Assembly (NCBI GenBank): GCA_000703065.1
Contig: JNLK01000001.1
Span: forward strand, 2,378,001 to 2,442,000
Source: Lachnospiraceae bacterium AC2029
GTDB lineage: Bacteria > Bacillota > Clostridia > Lachnospirales > Lachnospiraceae
Length of the DNA: 64,000 nucleotides
Direction: 5' to 3'
In this document: positions 9,538-18,053 of the stretch, one piece after another
Position numbering within the stretch: position 1 is the stretch's first letter
Layout: each line of letters starts with the position of its first letter
Notes under the pieces: generated by a model
Seen by the model: only the letters and a program-made list of their open reading frames with translations
Told to the model about the DNA's origin: nothing
Database searches by the model: none
Translations under genes and position numbers: made by a program

Positions 9538-9969
9538 ATGGATTTAGACAACAATGCACATTCAGTATTTTTGCTTCACTATCATCTTGTTCTGGTTGTA
9601 AAGTATCGGAGAAGAGTTTTCAATAAATCAATATCAAACAGGGCGAAAGAGATATTTGAGTATATTGCTCCCCGATATAACATTTCCCTTGAGGAATGGA
9701 ATTATGATGCCGATCATGTACACATTCTCTTTAGGGCACATCCAAATACCGAGATCAGCAAATTCATAAACGCATATAAAAGTGCGAGCAGCAGGTTGTT
9801 GAAGAAGGAGTTCCCGGAGATTAGGAAAAAATTATGGGAAGAGTATTTCTGGAGCCAAAGTTTCTGCCTGCTTACCACAGGTGGCGCACCGATCGAGGTA
9901 ATCCGGAAGTATATCGAAAGCCAGGGGCAGAAGAAACGAGGCAGAGATAGCGGTAAAGAGAAGAAATAA
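9538..9969 (+). CDS. tnpA: IS200/IS605 Y1 transposase TnpA
   Basis: 143 residues, the normal size for this single-strand 'peel and paste' HUH transposase. The metal-binding HUH motif is HVHIL (60-64), and the catalytic tyrosine is Tyr125 in VIRKYIESQ, on the C-terminal helix. The dimer recognises the subterminal hairpins and cuts at short tetra/pentanucleotide sites to move circular single-stranded intermediates. The start is preceded by AGAGG. It ends 18 bases before tnpB. All catalytic residues are present and no frameshift is seen, so it appears functional. Confidence 0.95.
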   Translation: MDLDNNAHSVFLLHYHLVLVVKYRRRVFNKSISNRAKEIFEYIAPRYNISLEEWNYDADHVHILFRAHPNTEISKFINAYKSASSRLLKKEFPEIRKKLWEEYFWSQSFCLLTTGGAPIEVIRKYIESQGQKKRGRDSGKEKK

Positions 9970-9987
9970 TACAGAGGAGAGCATGAT

Positions 9988-11106
9988 ATGGCCAACAAAG
10001 CGTTCAAATTTCGTCTCTATCCCAATCAGGAGCAGGAAGTTCTGTTATCGAAGACATTTGGATGCGTAAGATTTGTATATAATCGATGGTTGGACCGGAA
10101 GATCAAACAGTACGAGGAAGACAAGACAACCGTTACATATACAATGTGCGCCGGGGAGATGGCAGAACTGAAGAACGAAGAAGGCTACACATTCTTGAAG
10201 GAGGTTGACAGCATAGCACTTCAGCAGGCGCTGAGGCATCTTGATACAGCCTTCCAAAACTTTTTTCACCTGCCGCAGACAGGATTTCCGAGATTCAAAT
10301 CTAAAAAAAGCAATCGAAACAGTTATTCAACCGTATGCGTTAATGGGAATATAAACATTGCAGACGGTTTTTTAAAGTTGCCGAAGATCGGAAGGGTGAA
10401 AGTGAAAATGCACCGTGTCATTCCGGAGGGATACATACTGAAATCCGTGACGATCAGCAAAACACCCTGTGGAAAGTATTGTGCCAGTATATTGTACGAG
10501 TATGAACAGAATACTGTCGAAAAGAAAACGGATACATATCTTGGGCTGGATTATTCCATGCGCGAACTGTATATTGACAGCAACGGAAATGAACCGGAAT
10601 ATCCGGGATACTACAGACAGGCAGAGAAAAAACTGAAAAGAGAGCAAAGAAGACTTTCGCTTATGCAAAAGGGATCAAATAATCGGACCAAACAGCGGAT
10701 AAAAGTTGCAAGACTTCATGAAAAAATCGCAAATCAGAGGAAGGACTTTCTTCACAATCAGTCCAGACAGATAACCAATGGCTATGACTGCGTGTGTGTG
10801 GAAGATCTTGACATGAAGAAAATGTCGCAGACAATGAAGTTTGGCAAATCGATTTCGGATAATGGATGGGGGATGTTTGTATCATTTTTGCAATATAAAC
10901 TGGCGGAGCAGGGGAAGAAGCTCGTAAAGGTAGACAGATATTATGCCAGCAGTCAGATCTGTTCGTGTTGCGGTTATGTAAATGAGGAAGTGAAAAGCCT
11001 TTCAGTCAGACAGTGGATTTGTCCGGATTGTGGGGCGCATCATGACCGAGACATAAACGCGGCGATTAATATCAGAAATGAAGGCATGAGGATTGTTTCT
11101 GTATAA
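9988..11106 (+). CDS. tnpB: TnpB, RNA-guided RuvC nuclease of the IS605 element
   Basis: 372 residues. The RuvC-like triad is visible: Asp188 in LGLDYS, Glu272 in VCVEDLDM and the HHDRDINAAINI block (Asp353/355). A zinc ribbon CSCCGY...CPDCG (326-329 and 345-348) sits between the second and third. The N-terminus has the usual FKFRLYPN start and CVRFVYN motif. TnpB uses an RNA from the element's right end to cut re-formed donor sites next to a TAM, which promotes element retention. GAGGAG precedes the start and the gene is probably co-transcribed with tnpA. The triad and zinc ligands are intact, so activity is plausible. Confidence 0.93.
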   Translation: MANKAFKFRLYPNQEQEVLLSKTFGCVRFVYNRWLDRKIKQYEEDKTTVTYTMCAGEMAELKNEEGYTFLKEVDSIALQQALRHLDTAFQNFFHLPQTGFPRFKSKKSNRNSYSTVCVNGNINIADGFLKLPKIGRVKVKMHRVIPEGYILKSVTISKTPCGKYCASILYEYEQNTVEKKTDTYLGLDYSMRELYIDSNGNEPEYPGYYRQAEKKLKREQRRLSLMQKGSNNRTKQRIKVARLHEKIANQRKDFLHNQSRQITNGYDCVCVEDLDMKKMSQTMKFGKSISDNGWGMFVSFLQYKLAEQGKKLVKVDRYYASSQICSCCGYVNEEVKSLSVRQWICPDCGAHHDRDINAAINIRNEGMRIVSV

Positions 11107-11270
11107 TATATAGAAAAGCAAAGAATGAACCGTGGGGCACACGGGGATAGCTCGCTTATGCTTAGCACATTAGTGCTATCGAACGAGAACCGACAGCTCG
11201 CCGACAGGCGAGAGGAAGCCCCCACCTCTTCAGGTGGGGGAGGATGTCACGCGCTCATTCATATCAGGGG
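11107..11270 (+). ncRNA. probable TnpB guide (omega/re) RNA
   Basis: In IS605 elements the TnpB guide RNA is made from the tnpB 3' end through the right end, and its guide is the flanking DNA. Here the stretch after tnpB contains hairpins TAGCAC-ATTA-GTGCTA (11163-11178), CTCGCC-GACA-GGCGAG (11197-11212) and the right-end CCCCCACC/GGTGGGGG stem (11219-11240). If the element ends at 11250, the guide would start GCGCTCATTC at 11251. The exact 5' end and guide length cannot be read from sequence. Confidence 0.6.
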
Positions 11271-11291
11271 ATGTAGTTGAAGGGGGGATTT

Positions 11292-11969
11292 ATGAAGATC
11301 ATTACAACAGAGAATCTGACAAAGGTGTATGGTTCGGGGGATACCGCTGTTACCGCAGTGAATCATCTGAATCTGGAGATCGAATCCGGACAGTTTACCG
11401 CCATCATCGGTTCTTCCGGGTCCGGGAAATCATCGCTTCTGAATCTTCTCGGAGGCCTGGATACTCCGACCGAAGGGTCCGTTATGATCGACGGAACCGA
11501 TATTTATACGCTGAGCGATGAAAAGCGTTCCGTCCTGCGGAGAGAGAAGATCGGTTTTATCTTCCAGAATTTCAATCTCATCCCGGTGCTGAGCGTGGAG
11601 GAGAATATCGCCATGCCTGCGCTTCTGGACGGCAGAAAGGTGGATCCGGCGGAGATGGACGAGCTCCTGAAGATCCTGAGCCTGGAGAACCGCCGCACAC
11701 ATCTTCCCAACGAGCTTTCCGGAGGTCAGCAGCAGAGAGTATCCATCGGACGTGCGCTGATCAACCATCCGCCTGTGATCCTTGCGGATGAACCCACGGG
11801 AAATCTGGATTCCAGGAATACTACGGAAGTAATGAATATGCTGATCGATGCGGTGAAGACCCGCAATCAGACATTGGTTCTCATTACCCATGAACCTGAG
11901 ATCGCCGAGATGGCGGACCGGGTGCTGCAGATCGAGGACGGACATATCGTCAGCGATACGGCGAAGTAA
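11292..11969 (+). CDS. ABC exporter ATP-binding protein (MacB/LolD type)
   Basis: 225 residues with Walker A GSSGSGKS (40-47), signature LSGGQQQR (142-149) and Walker B VILADEPTG (162-170). The short length and SVEENIAMPALL spacing are typical of ATPases that power FtsX/MacB-type mechanotransmission systems. The start at 11292 has AGGGGGG 5 bases upstream; an in-frame upstream ATG at 11277 lacks a ribosome site. The cognate permease begins 10 bases after its stop. Substrate unknown; such pairs export peptides or lipids, or sense antibiotics. Its original promoter may lie beyond the IS element (see 9352). Confidence 0.93.
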   Translation: MKIITTENLTKVYGSGDTAVTAVNHLNLEIESGQFTAIIGSSGSGKSSLLNLLGGLDTPTEGSVMIDGTDIYTLSDEKRSVLRREKIGFIFQNFNLIPVLSVEENIAMPALLDGRKVDPAEMDELLKILSLENRRTHLPNELSGGQQQRVSIGRALINHPPVILADEPTGNLDSRNTTEVMNMLIDAVKTRNQTLVLITHEPEIAEMADRVLQIEDGHIVSDTAK

Positions 11970-11979
11970 GGAGGGGCGT

Positions 11980-14358
11980 ATGAAGAGTCTTTCTACACTT
12001 ACGTATCGTTACATGTGGACGAACAGAAAGAGGACCATCACCACCATCGTCGGAGTCTTTCTGGCGGCCGTGCTGATCTACACCATCTTCTGCATGGTAT
12101 ACAGTTACCAGCGGAGCATGGATGAAAAGAACTATGCGGATACCGGCGGATATGACGCGGTCTATACTGTGACGCCGGATGTGGCGGAGAAGATGCGGAC
12201 GGATTTCCGGACTTCCAAGACTCTGGGAGACCTGGCAGTTACAAATCTCTGGATCTCCTGGACGGATGAAGAGGATGGTGTGACCCGTATCGACAGCTTT
12301 GAGGATATGGCCTATCCGACAGCGCTTTCCAAGGGAACCTACCCGAAGAAGGATCAGGAGGTATTGGCCCCGACGGATATAAATGAAATGGGGCAGACCA
12401 TCGAGAGCTACGGAGAAAACGGGACCGCTACCGTTGGAAAGGTTGTGGGTCTTACCACGGATAAGGACTATGACGCGCCGTACTATGCACTCCTTACGGA
12501 TGAAAAACTGAAGGCTGCAGAGAGTGTCATGATATATATCTCCTTTGAGGAGAAAAGCGGCTTTGCTGAGAAGATGGAAGCCGTTGCTTCCGCCTATGGC
12601 ATAGGCGGGGGCGAGGTAAATGAACTCGGGCTGGAGTTTTTCAGAGACGGAGATCAGGAACTCAATTTGTCCAAGGCGGCCATGGACGCAATTATTCTCA
12701 TCTTCGTTGCCGTCTTCGGAATGATCCTGATGATCATCATTCGTAATGCCTTTAACATTTCCGTAAATGAGCGCATGAAGGATTACGGTATCCTTCGTTG
12801 TATCGGACTGACAAGGAAGCAGATCATCGGAATGATCATTAAGGAAGCACTGATCGTGGCGCTGATCGGAAGCGTGCTGGGCATGCTGGCGGGACACCTG
12901 CTTACCATGGGATTCTTCGCCATCGTGAATGCATCCGGCTTCCTGAAGACGATCCTTACCGGAACCGCAATTACGCTCCATGCCGGATTCTTCATCAAAA
13001 CGGTCCTTGGGACACTGATCGTGGTGAGCTTTGCCACCTGTCTTTCCATGGTATCGCCGATCCAGAAACTATTTAAGATGAACCCCATCGAGACCCGCAG
13101 TCAGCCGGAGAAGCTCAGCAAACACGGACGGAAGGGGGGGCTTTCGGAAGCAAAGGTAAAGCGCTACGGCGTTGCCATCGCCTACGGTATTCATAATGCG
13201 AAGCGTTCCAAAGGACGATTCATCGCAAGTGTGATCACCCTGGGACTGGGCGTGGCTCTTGTGGTGGCGTCGGGTACGGCCCTTCGTACCATGAAGAGTA
13301 CAGAGTTCCGTTCGGCAAATGATTATGATGCGGTTGCAGCCTGGAATTCCTATGATGCCTGGAAGAAGGTTTGGGATGAACGGAAGACGGATCCGGATAC
13401 GGACGCAGTCTACGGTTATACGGAATATACCCTGACGGATGAAGCGAAAAAAACCGGTTTTTCCGGGGAATCCTTCCAGATGCTGGGCTTGACCGGCAAT
13501 CTCTATCAGATTTTTGCGGAGGAAGCCCGGATGCAGGATGCATCCGCAGATTCCGGTAAGGTGTCCGTGATCCAGGTGCCGAACCTGTATGGCGAAACCA
13601 AATGGAATGTGGGTGACACCTTCAAGGTGAAGTACTCTGACAAAGAATTCTATGTTGCCGGGACCATGGATCCGGAACTGGCAGAGAAGTTCCTGATGAC
13701 CAACTATGTTACGGTATGGTCCAGGTCGGATTATTATATCTACAGGATGGACGCGGATAATATGCCCATCGGCGCGGTGGAACCGAAGTCCATGTACACG
13801 GTGAAGAAGGAGTCCGGTGACAGGGAGGTTATGGATGTTTCCCTGGAGGCAAATATTCTGACCGGGACCAAGGGAAGAGACTATGAGGAGCTGCAGAAGG
13901 AGCTCTATGATTCAGGGGCCTACAAGGTGGCAAATATCGGAGCGGCCTTCCGTATGGTCAGCTTCCTGCACCTGGGAATCCTGTGCGTGATCGCATTTAT
14001 CCTGGTGCTGATCATTACCAATACCATCAATGTACACCGCAGCCAGCTGCACAACCGAAGGGATGAATTCAAAACCCTCCGGTGCATCGGTCTCTCCGAG
14101 AAGCAGAAGAAGACCATGCTGCTGGCAGAGGGTATGGCTTCCTCCATCCTGGCGGTGATCGTGGGAACCCTGCTGGGGCTTTGCCTGGCGTTCCTGCTGG
14201 CCATGGTGGTATATAACGGAAACGGAATAACCGGAAATTATCTTCCGGAGGTTATGCATATCCGGTTTACACCGGACTGGGTTGCGATCCTTGTGACCGG
14301 TGCTGCAATCATCTTTATGGGCTGGCTGGTTGCAGTCACGACGAAGGATGAAGTGTAG
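11980..14358 (+). CDS. FtsX-like ABC permease with two FtsX domains
   Basis: 792 residues from the ATG at 11980 (ribosome site GGAGGGG). One membrane segment at about 18-42 is followed by a large extracytoplasmic domain, then three segments (about 258-400), a fifth at about 435-455 opening the second half, another extracytoplasmic domain, and three C-terminal segments (about 690-790). Both membrane blocks carry the FtsX pattern, with RNAFNISVNERMKDYGILRCIGLTRKQ in the first half and the parallel INVHRSQ..EFKTLRCIGLSEKQ in the second; these intracellular coupling helices contact the ATPase. This internal duplication is usual for the two-FtsX group. No regulator or two-component system lies alongside, so the substrate cannot be guessed from context. 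Confidence 0.9.
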   Translation: MKSLSTLTYRYMWTNRKRTITTIVGVFLAAVLIYTIFCMVYSYQRSMDEKNYADTGGYDAVYTVTPDVAEKMRTDFRTSKTLGDLAVTNLWISWTDEEDGVTRIDSFEDMAYPTALSKGTYPKKDQEVLAPTDINEMGQTIESYGENGTATVGKVVGLTTDKDYDAPYYALLTDEKLKAAESVMIYISFEEKSGFAEKMEAVASAYGIGGGEVNELGLEFFRDGDQELNLSKAAMDAIILIFVAVFGMILMIIIRNAFNISVNERMKDYGILRCIGLTRKQIIGMIIKEALIVALIGSVLGMLAGHLLTMGFFAIVNASGFLKTILTGTAITLHAGFFIKTVLGTLIVVSFATCLSMVSPIQKLFKMNPIETRSQPEKLSKHGRKGGLSEAKVKRYGVAIAYGIHNAKRSKGRFIASVITLGLGVALVVASGTALRTMKSTEFRSANDYDAVAAWNSYDAWKKVWDERKTDPDTDAVYGYTEYTLTDEAKKTGFSGESFQMLGLTGNLYQIFAEEARMQDASADSGKVSVIQVPNLYGETKWNVGDTFKVKYSDKEFYVAGTMDPELAEKFLMTNYVTVWSRSDYYIYRMDADNMPIGAVEPKSMYTVKKESGDREVMDVSLEANILTGTKGRDYEELQKELYDSGAYKVANIGAAFRMVSFLHLGILCVIAFILVLIITNTINVHRSQLHNRRDEFKTLRCIGLSEKQKKTMLLAEGMASSILAVIVGTLLGLCLAFLLAMVVYNGNGITGNYLPEVMHIRFTPDWVAILVTGAAIIFMGWLVAVTTKDEV

Positions 14359-14422
14359 GAAGGTTTCCGGGACGGTCAGGTTACCGGCTGGGACATATAC
14401 ATAAGAATGTAGAGGGAATGCT

Positions 14423-15313
14423 TTGTACACATTGTTTACTGACACAGATACCGATACAACAAAAAAGATAGCAGATCATTACGGCTACCGGCTGATCAGT
14501 ATGCCGTACGCCGTGGAGGCGACGGAGACCCTGCCCTATATCGACTTCGAGGAATTTGATTCCCATACCTTCTACGATATGCTGAGAAGCGGGGTCATGC
14601 CACGGACCGGTTCCATCAGTGAGATGAACTATGTGGAGTATTTTGAACCGGAGTTTGCGGAAGGGCGGGACATCCTGTATGTGCATTTTTCCAGGAACAA
14701 TTCCTCCACGTTCAAAGCCATGGACCGGGCGGTAGCGTCCCTGAAGGAGAAATATCCCGGCCGGGAGTTCTATGAGATCGATTCCAGAGCCATCTCCGTA
14801 GGAGCGCTGGCTGTGGTCTGCGAGGTAGGAGATCTGTACCTGAAGGGATGTTCCGTGGAGGAGATCCTGAAATGGGCTGAAACGGAAGTGGATCATTTTG
14901 CGGCTTATTTCTTTGTGGATGATCTGAAATTTCTGCAGAAGAGCGGACGTGTCGGCGGGATCGCGGGCTTCGTGGGGAATTTCCTGGGAGTACGCCCCAT
15001 GCTCTATATGAGTGCGGGGGGAAATCTGGAGGTCATAGGGAAGGAGCGAGGACGTCTCAACGCCATGCGTTGTCTCGTCGCTTATGTGGAGGAGCTGGGA
15101 GAGGATCTGGAGAAGCACAGGATCATCATCGGTCACGCGGATGTGCCGGAGCTGGCAGAACGTCTGAAACAGATGCTGATCGAACGCTTCGGAGAGAACC
15201 TGTGGATCGAGACCGTACCGGTCAACCCTACGGTGGGCTGCCACTCGGGACCTGATACACTTGGACTCTCATTTCACGCAAGGTGCCGGCTCAGTCAGCG
15301 TCGGAAAAAATGA
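14423..15313 (+). CDS. DegV family fatty-acid-binding protein
   Basis: 296 residues with the DegV layout: an N-terminal FTDTDTDT segment, MPRTGSIS (59-66) at the ligand-binding Ser/Thr loop, the IDSRAIS region, and the VDDLKFLQKSGR...LGVRPML block that lines the fatty-acyl cleft. Family members bind free fatty acids and some (FakB) hand them to the kinase FakA; no fakA is seen here. The start codon is TTG, chosen because AGAGGG lies about 7 bases upstream and no ATG in frame gives a complete N-terminus. It lies 64 bases after the permease gene and 42 bases before the GNAT-like gene, so it may share their transcript. Confidence 0.88.
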   Translation: MYTLFTDTDTDTTKKIADHYGYRLISMPYAVEATETLPYIDFEEFDSHTFYDMLRSGVMPRTGSISEMNYVEYFEPEFAEGRDILYVHFSRNNSSTFKAMDRAVASLKEKYPGREFYEIDSRAISVGALAVVCEVGDLYLKGCSVEEILKWAETEVDHFAAYFFVDDLKFLQKSGRVGGIAGFVGNFLGVRPMLYMSAGGNLEVIGKERGRLNAMRCLVAYVEELGEDLEKHRIIIGHADVPELAERLKQMLIERFGENLWIETVPVNPTVGCHSGPDTLGLSFHARCRLSQRRKK

Positions 15314-15355
15314 TCGGAGATATATGATCAGAGATAAAGGATCGGAGAATACTAT

Positions 15356-16477
15356 ATGATTGAAGTGAAGGAAGTGAAAACGAAGAAGCAGCAGAAGGAA
15401 TTTCTGGAGTTTCCGCTCCGGCTCTACCGGGACAACCCGTATTTCGTCCCGCCGTTTTACATGGATGAGAAGAAGCTCTTCGACCCGGATAATGCACATT
15501 CTGAAACCAGTGAGGCAATCTTTTTCAATGCCTATGTGAACGGAAAGATCGCAGGCCGGATCGGAGGAATCCTGCAGAAGGCTGCAAATGAGAAATGGGA
15601 TCAGAAGCGGGTACGCTTCAACCGGTTTGACGCCATCAACGACAGAAGAGTCGCAAAGGCGCTCTTTGATGCTGTGGAGAAATGGGCTAATCAGAAGGGA
15701 ATGAAGGAGGTCTGCGGTCCCCTGGGCTTTTCGGATCTGGAAAGGGAAGGCCTTCTGATCGAGGGCTTTGACCAGCTCTCGTCCTACCATGAACAGTACA
15801 ATGCGGATTACTATCAGAATCTGGTGGAATCCTGCGGATACAGGAAGGAAGTGGACTGGATAGAGAGCAAGATCTATCTGCCGGATGATAAGGGAGAATC
15901 CCTGCAGCGGATGTCCGACTTCGTAATGAAACGCTACAACCTCCGTTTCGGCGCGGCGGCTACCATAGATGAATTCTATGAGAAGTACGCGGATCCCTTC
16001 CTGGATCTTCTGGATGAGAGTTATAAAGACATATACGGCTACGTGCCTCTGACCAAACGTGAAAGACAGTCGATCAAGGACGACATGCGAAAGATCGTCA
16101 ATCCGAAATATGTGGATGTGGCATTGGATGAAAATGATAAGGTCGTGGCCCTGGGGCTTTGCTTCCCGTCCATATCCAAGGCGGTTCAGAAGTCCTACGG
16201 ACACCTGACGCCGGCTGCGCTTCTCCGGCTGAAGAAGGCTCTGGACCACCCGAAGATCATCGATCTGGCGTTTATCGCTGTGGCTCCGGAGTATCTGGAC
16301 AAGGGGGTGAATGCCATCGTGGCAGCGCGTCTGGCCAGGATCCTTCGTGAGGACGGAGTGGAGTATGCCGAGACGCTGCTGAATCTGGAAACCAATACAG
16401 CCATACTCCAGCAGTGGAAACGCTTCAATGCGGTGCAGCATAAACGTCGCCGGTCTTACCTGAAGAAGCTGGACTGA
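15356..16477 (+). CDS. GNAT-superfamily-like N-acetyltransferase, YghO type
   Basis: 373 residues. The N-terminus (VKTKKQQKEFLEFPLRLYRDNPYFVPP) and the KEVCGPLGFSDLEREGLLIEGFDQ centre match a bacterial family annotated as GNAT-like. The C-terminal half (IDLAFIAVAPEYLDKGVNAIVAARL...ETNTAILQQWKRF) has the feel of an acetyl-CoA-binding GNAT fold. No membrane segments; cytoplasmic. The substrate is unknown. GGAG precedes the start and the short upstream segment repeats GATCGGAGA twice. It ends 8 bases from the convergent galK with no obvious terminator between them. Confidence 0.7.
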   Translation: MIEVKEVKTKKQQKEFLEFPLRLYRDNPYFVPPFYMDEKKLFDPDNAHSETSEAIFFNAYVNGKIAGRIGGILQKAANEKWDQKRVRFNRFDAINDRRVAKALFDAVEKWANQKGMKEVCGPLGFSDLEREGLLIEGFDQLSSYHEQYNADYYQNLVESCGYRKEVDWIESKIYLPDDKGESLQRMSDFVMKRYNLRFGAAATIDEFYEKYADPFLDLLDESYKDIYGYVPLTKRERQSIKDDMRKIVNPKYVDVALDENDKVVALGLCFPSISKAVQKSYGHLTPAALLRLKKALDHPKIIDLAFIAVAPEYLDKGVNAIVAARLARILREDGVEYAETLLNLETNTAILQQWKRFNAVQHKRRRSYLKKLD

Positions 16478-16485
16478 TGAGGGTG

Positions 16486-17805
16486 TCAGATCACACGGAT
16501 CCCTCCGTACTTCCGGATCTTCAGCTCCATGCAGGCGCCTTCCCCGAATAAAGCATCCATGGCGTTCCGATAGGCCTTAGTTTTGGCAACCGGCACGAAG
16601 GCCTGGATGGTTCCGGCAAAACCGCCTCCGTGAACGCGGACCACGCCGGTTTCCAGCAGACTGATATCACCCGAGGAGAGTCCGAGAACCGACTCGCTGA
16701 CCGCTAGAGCCACGGACATGTTCTGATGAGCGATGTCATGGGTGGTATATACATTTTGAAGAAACTTAAACGAGGAGTCTCCCGATGCCCGGACGGCCCG
16801 GAGGAAGGAGCGGATATCGCCGGTGCGAAGGGCAGTGGATTCTGCCTCGACCCGGCGGTTTTCTTTATAAAAATGCAGTGCCCGGAGTACGGGGCGGTCC
16901 CCCAGTTTCTCCCGGAGTGCGGGAATGGCAAGGACCACTTCCTCTTCGGGAACCTGACGAAGGACCGCCTTTCCGAATTCTGCGGCGACCGACTTCATTT
17001 CCGCGGGGACCGCCGCATAATCAGCGGTCAGGTCTGCGTGGGAGCCCTTGGTGTCCGTGATGCAGAGACTGTAACCGGCCTCGGTGAGATCGAATTCGAT
17101 CCGTTCCACCTTCGGATTCTCGGGATCTTCGAAATCCATGTGACAGAGGCTTCCCACGGAGCAGGCCATCTGGTCCATCAGTCCGCAGGGCTTTCCAAAG
17201 TAGATGTTCTCTGCATACTGTCCGATCTTTGCTATGGTGATGGCGTCGCAGGACATGTCATTATAGAGACCGTTCAGGATGGTTCCGATCAGAGTCTCAA
17301 AGGCGGCAGAAGAGGAGAGGCCGGAGCCTCCCAGAACCTCACTGGTGATATAGGCGGAGAAGCCGCCCACCTGATATCCGCGGGATACAAGTCCCGCAAC
17401 CATGCCACGGATCAGACCGGCTGTGGTCCCTTCCTCTTCGGGAAGAGGGCTGAGCTCGGAGGGGTCCTCCGGCAGGGCGAGCCGGATCTCCGGATAGCCG
17501 GCGGATTTTACACGGATCTCCTTACCGTCATCGGGAGCGGCAACGGCGATGGCATCATCGTTGATGGATGCGGCAAGAACCTCACCGTGCTGGTGATCGG
17601 TATGATTTCCTCCGATCTCGGTCCGTCCGGGGGCGCTGTAGATCTCCACGGGACGGTCTCCGAACAGGGCCCGGAAGGACTCCAGCGCATCGAGATATCT
17701 TTTCTCCTCCGAAGGAACCCTTGCCGGTTCCTGATAAATATCTGTAAGCTTCTCCCGGAGTTCTCCGGTCATGATCAGCTGCTTTATCGATTCGATCGTC
17801 TGCAT
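16486..17805 (-). CDS. galK: galactokinase
   Basis: Phosphorylates galactose to galactose-1-phosphate in the Leloir pathway. The 439-residue product carries all three GHMP-kinase signatures: the galactokinase motif APGRTEIGGNHTDHQHG (58-74), the ATP-loop GGSGLSSSAAFE (159-170) and the C-terminal VHGGGFAGTIQAF. The frame extends upstream to 17913, but the start at 17805 has AAAGGAGAG about 6 bases ahead and aligns with the family. No galT, galE or regulator gene lies beside it, so the pathway genes are elsewhere. Transcribed from its own promoter divergent to the EAL gene. Confidence 0.95.
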   Translation of the reverse strand: MQTIESIKQLIMTGELREKLTDIYQEPARVPSEEKRYLDALESFRALFGDRPVEIYSAPGRTEIGGNHTDHQHGEVLAASINDDAIAVAAPDDGKEIRVKSAGYPEIRLALPEDPSELSPLPEEEGTTAGLIRGMVAGLVSRGYQVGGFSAYITSEVLGGSGLSSSAAFETLIGTILNGLYNDMSCDAITIAKIGQYAENIYFGKPCGLMDQMACSVGSLCHMDFEDPENPKVERIEFDLTEAGYSLCITDTKGSHADLTADYAAVPAEMKSVAAEFGKAVLRQVPEEEVVLAIPALREKLGDRPVLRALHFYKENRRVEAESTALRTGDIRSFLRAVRASGDSSFKFLQNVYTTHDIAHQNMSVALAVSESVLGLSSGDISLLETGVVRVHGGGFAGTIQAFVPVAKTKAYRNAMDALFGEGACMELKIRKYGGIRVI

Positions 17806-17836
17806 ACAAGCTCTCCTTTCACTTCGATGTGAGTTG

Positions 17837-17865
17837 AGTATAACATGACCGCCCGGTATCGTAAA
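17837..17865 (-). promoter_or_regulatory. galK promoter
   Basis: On the minus strand: TTTACG (17860-17865), a 17-base spacer, TATACT (17837-17842), about 30 bases before the galK start. Confidence 0.55.
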
Positions 17866-17978
17866 CGTGAAGAGCGCGAATCTAAACGTTATGTAGAAAG
17901 TGTATAAAATCAAATGGTATTTTTGTCGGCTTTTTTACTAAAAAACTTTGTTAAAATGTGGTGTTTATTGTAAAAATG

Positions 17979-17987
17979 TGATATAAT
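17979..17987 (+). promoter_or_regulatory. extended -10 promoter of the EAL gene
   Basis: TGATATAAT (17979-17987) is an extended -10 element. No good -35 hexamer lies 16-18 bases upstream. The surrounding 60 bases are markedly AT-rich, consistent with a promoter region. Confidence 0.5.
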
Positions 17988-18053
17988 AACGTTACCGAAT
18001 TATGCCCAAATGGCAAAAAGTGATGGAATTTCGAAGAAAGGAGGAAGCGATAT

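Larger units (their letters stand above)
9401..11250 (+). mobile_element. IS200/IS605-family element with tnpA and tnpB
   Basis: It contains a Y1 transposase gene and a tnpB gene in the same orientation, bracketed by subterminal hairpins rather than inverted repeats. The left hairpin is at 9419-9439 (CCCCCTCC / GGTGGGGG, one T-T mismatch) and the right at 11219-11240 (CCCCCACC / GGTGGGGG, perfect). The proposed left boundary follows TTTAT at 9396-9400, a plausible target/TAM-like pentamer; the proposed right end is about 11250 (GGATGTCAC). Boundaries are inferred from hairpin positions and could shift by several bases. No target duplication is expected for this family. The element is clearly AT-richer than its flanks. 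Confidence 0.85.

Noticed and set aside
10372-10885. Antisense frames within tnpB
   Set aside because: tnpB has all nuclease motifs; the antisense frames are short and featureless.
11292-14358. Bce-type antibiotic-sensing module
   Set aside because: The permease has two FtsX halves and 8 helices rather than the 10-helix BceB layout, and no histidine kinase or response regulator is adjacent.
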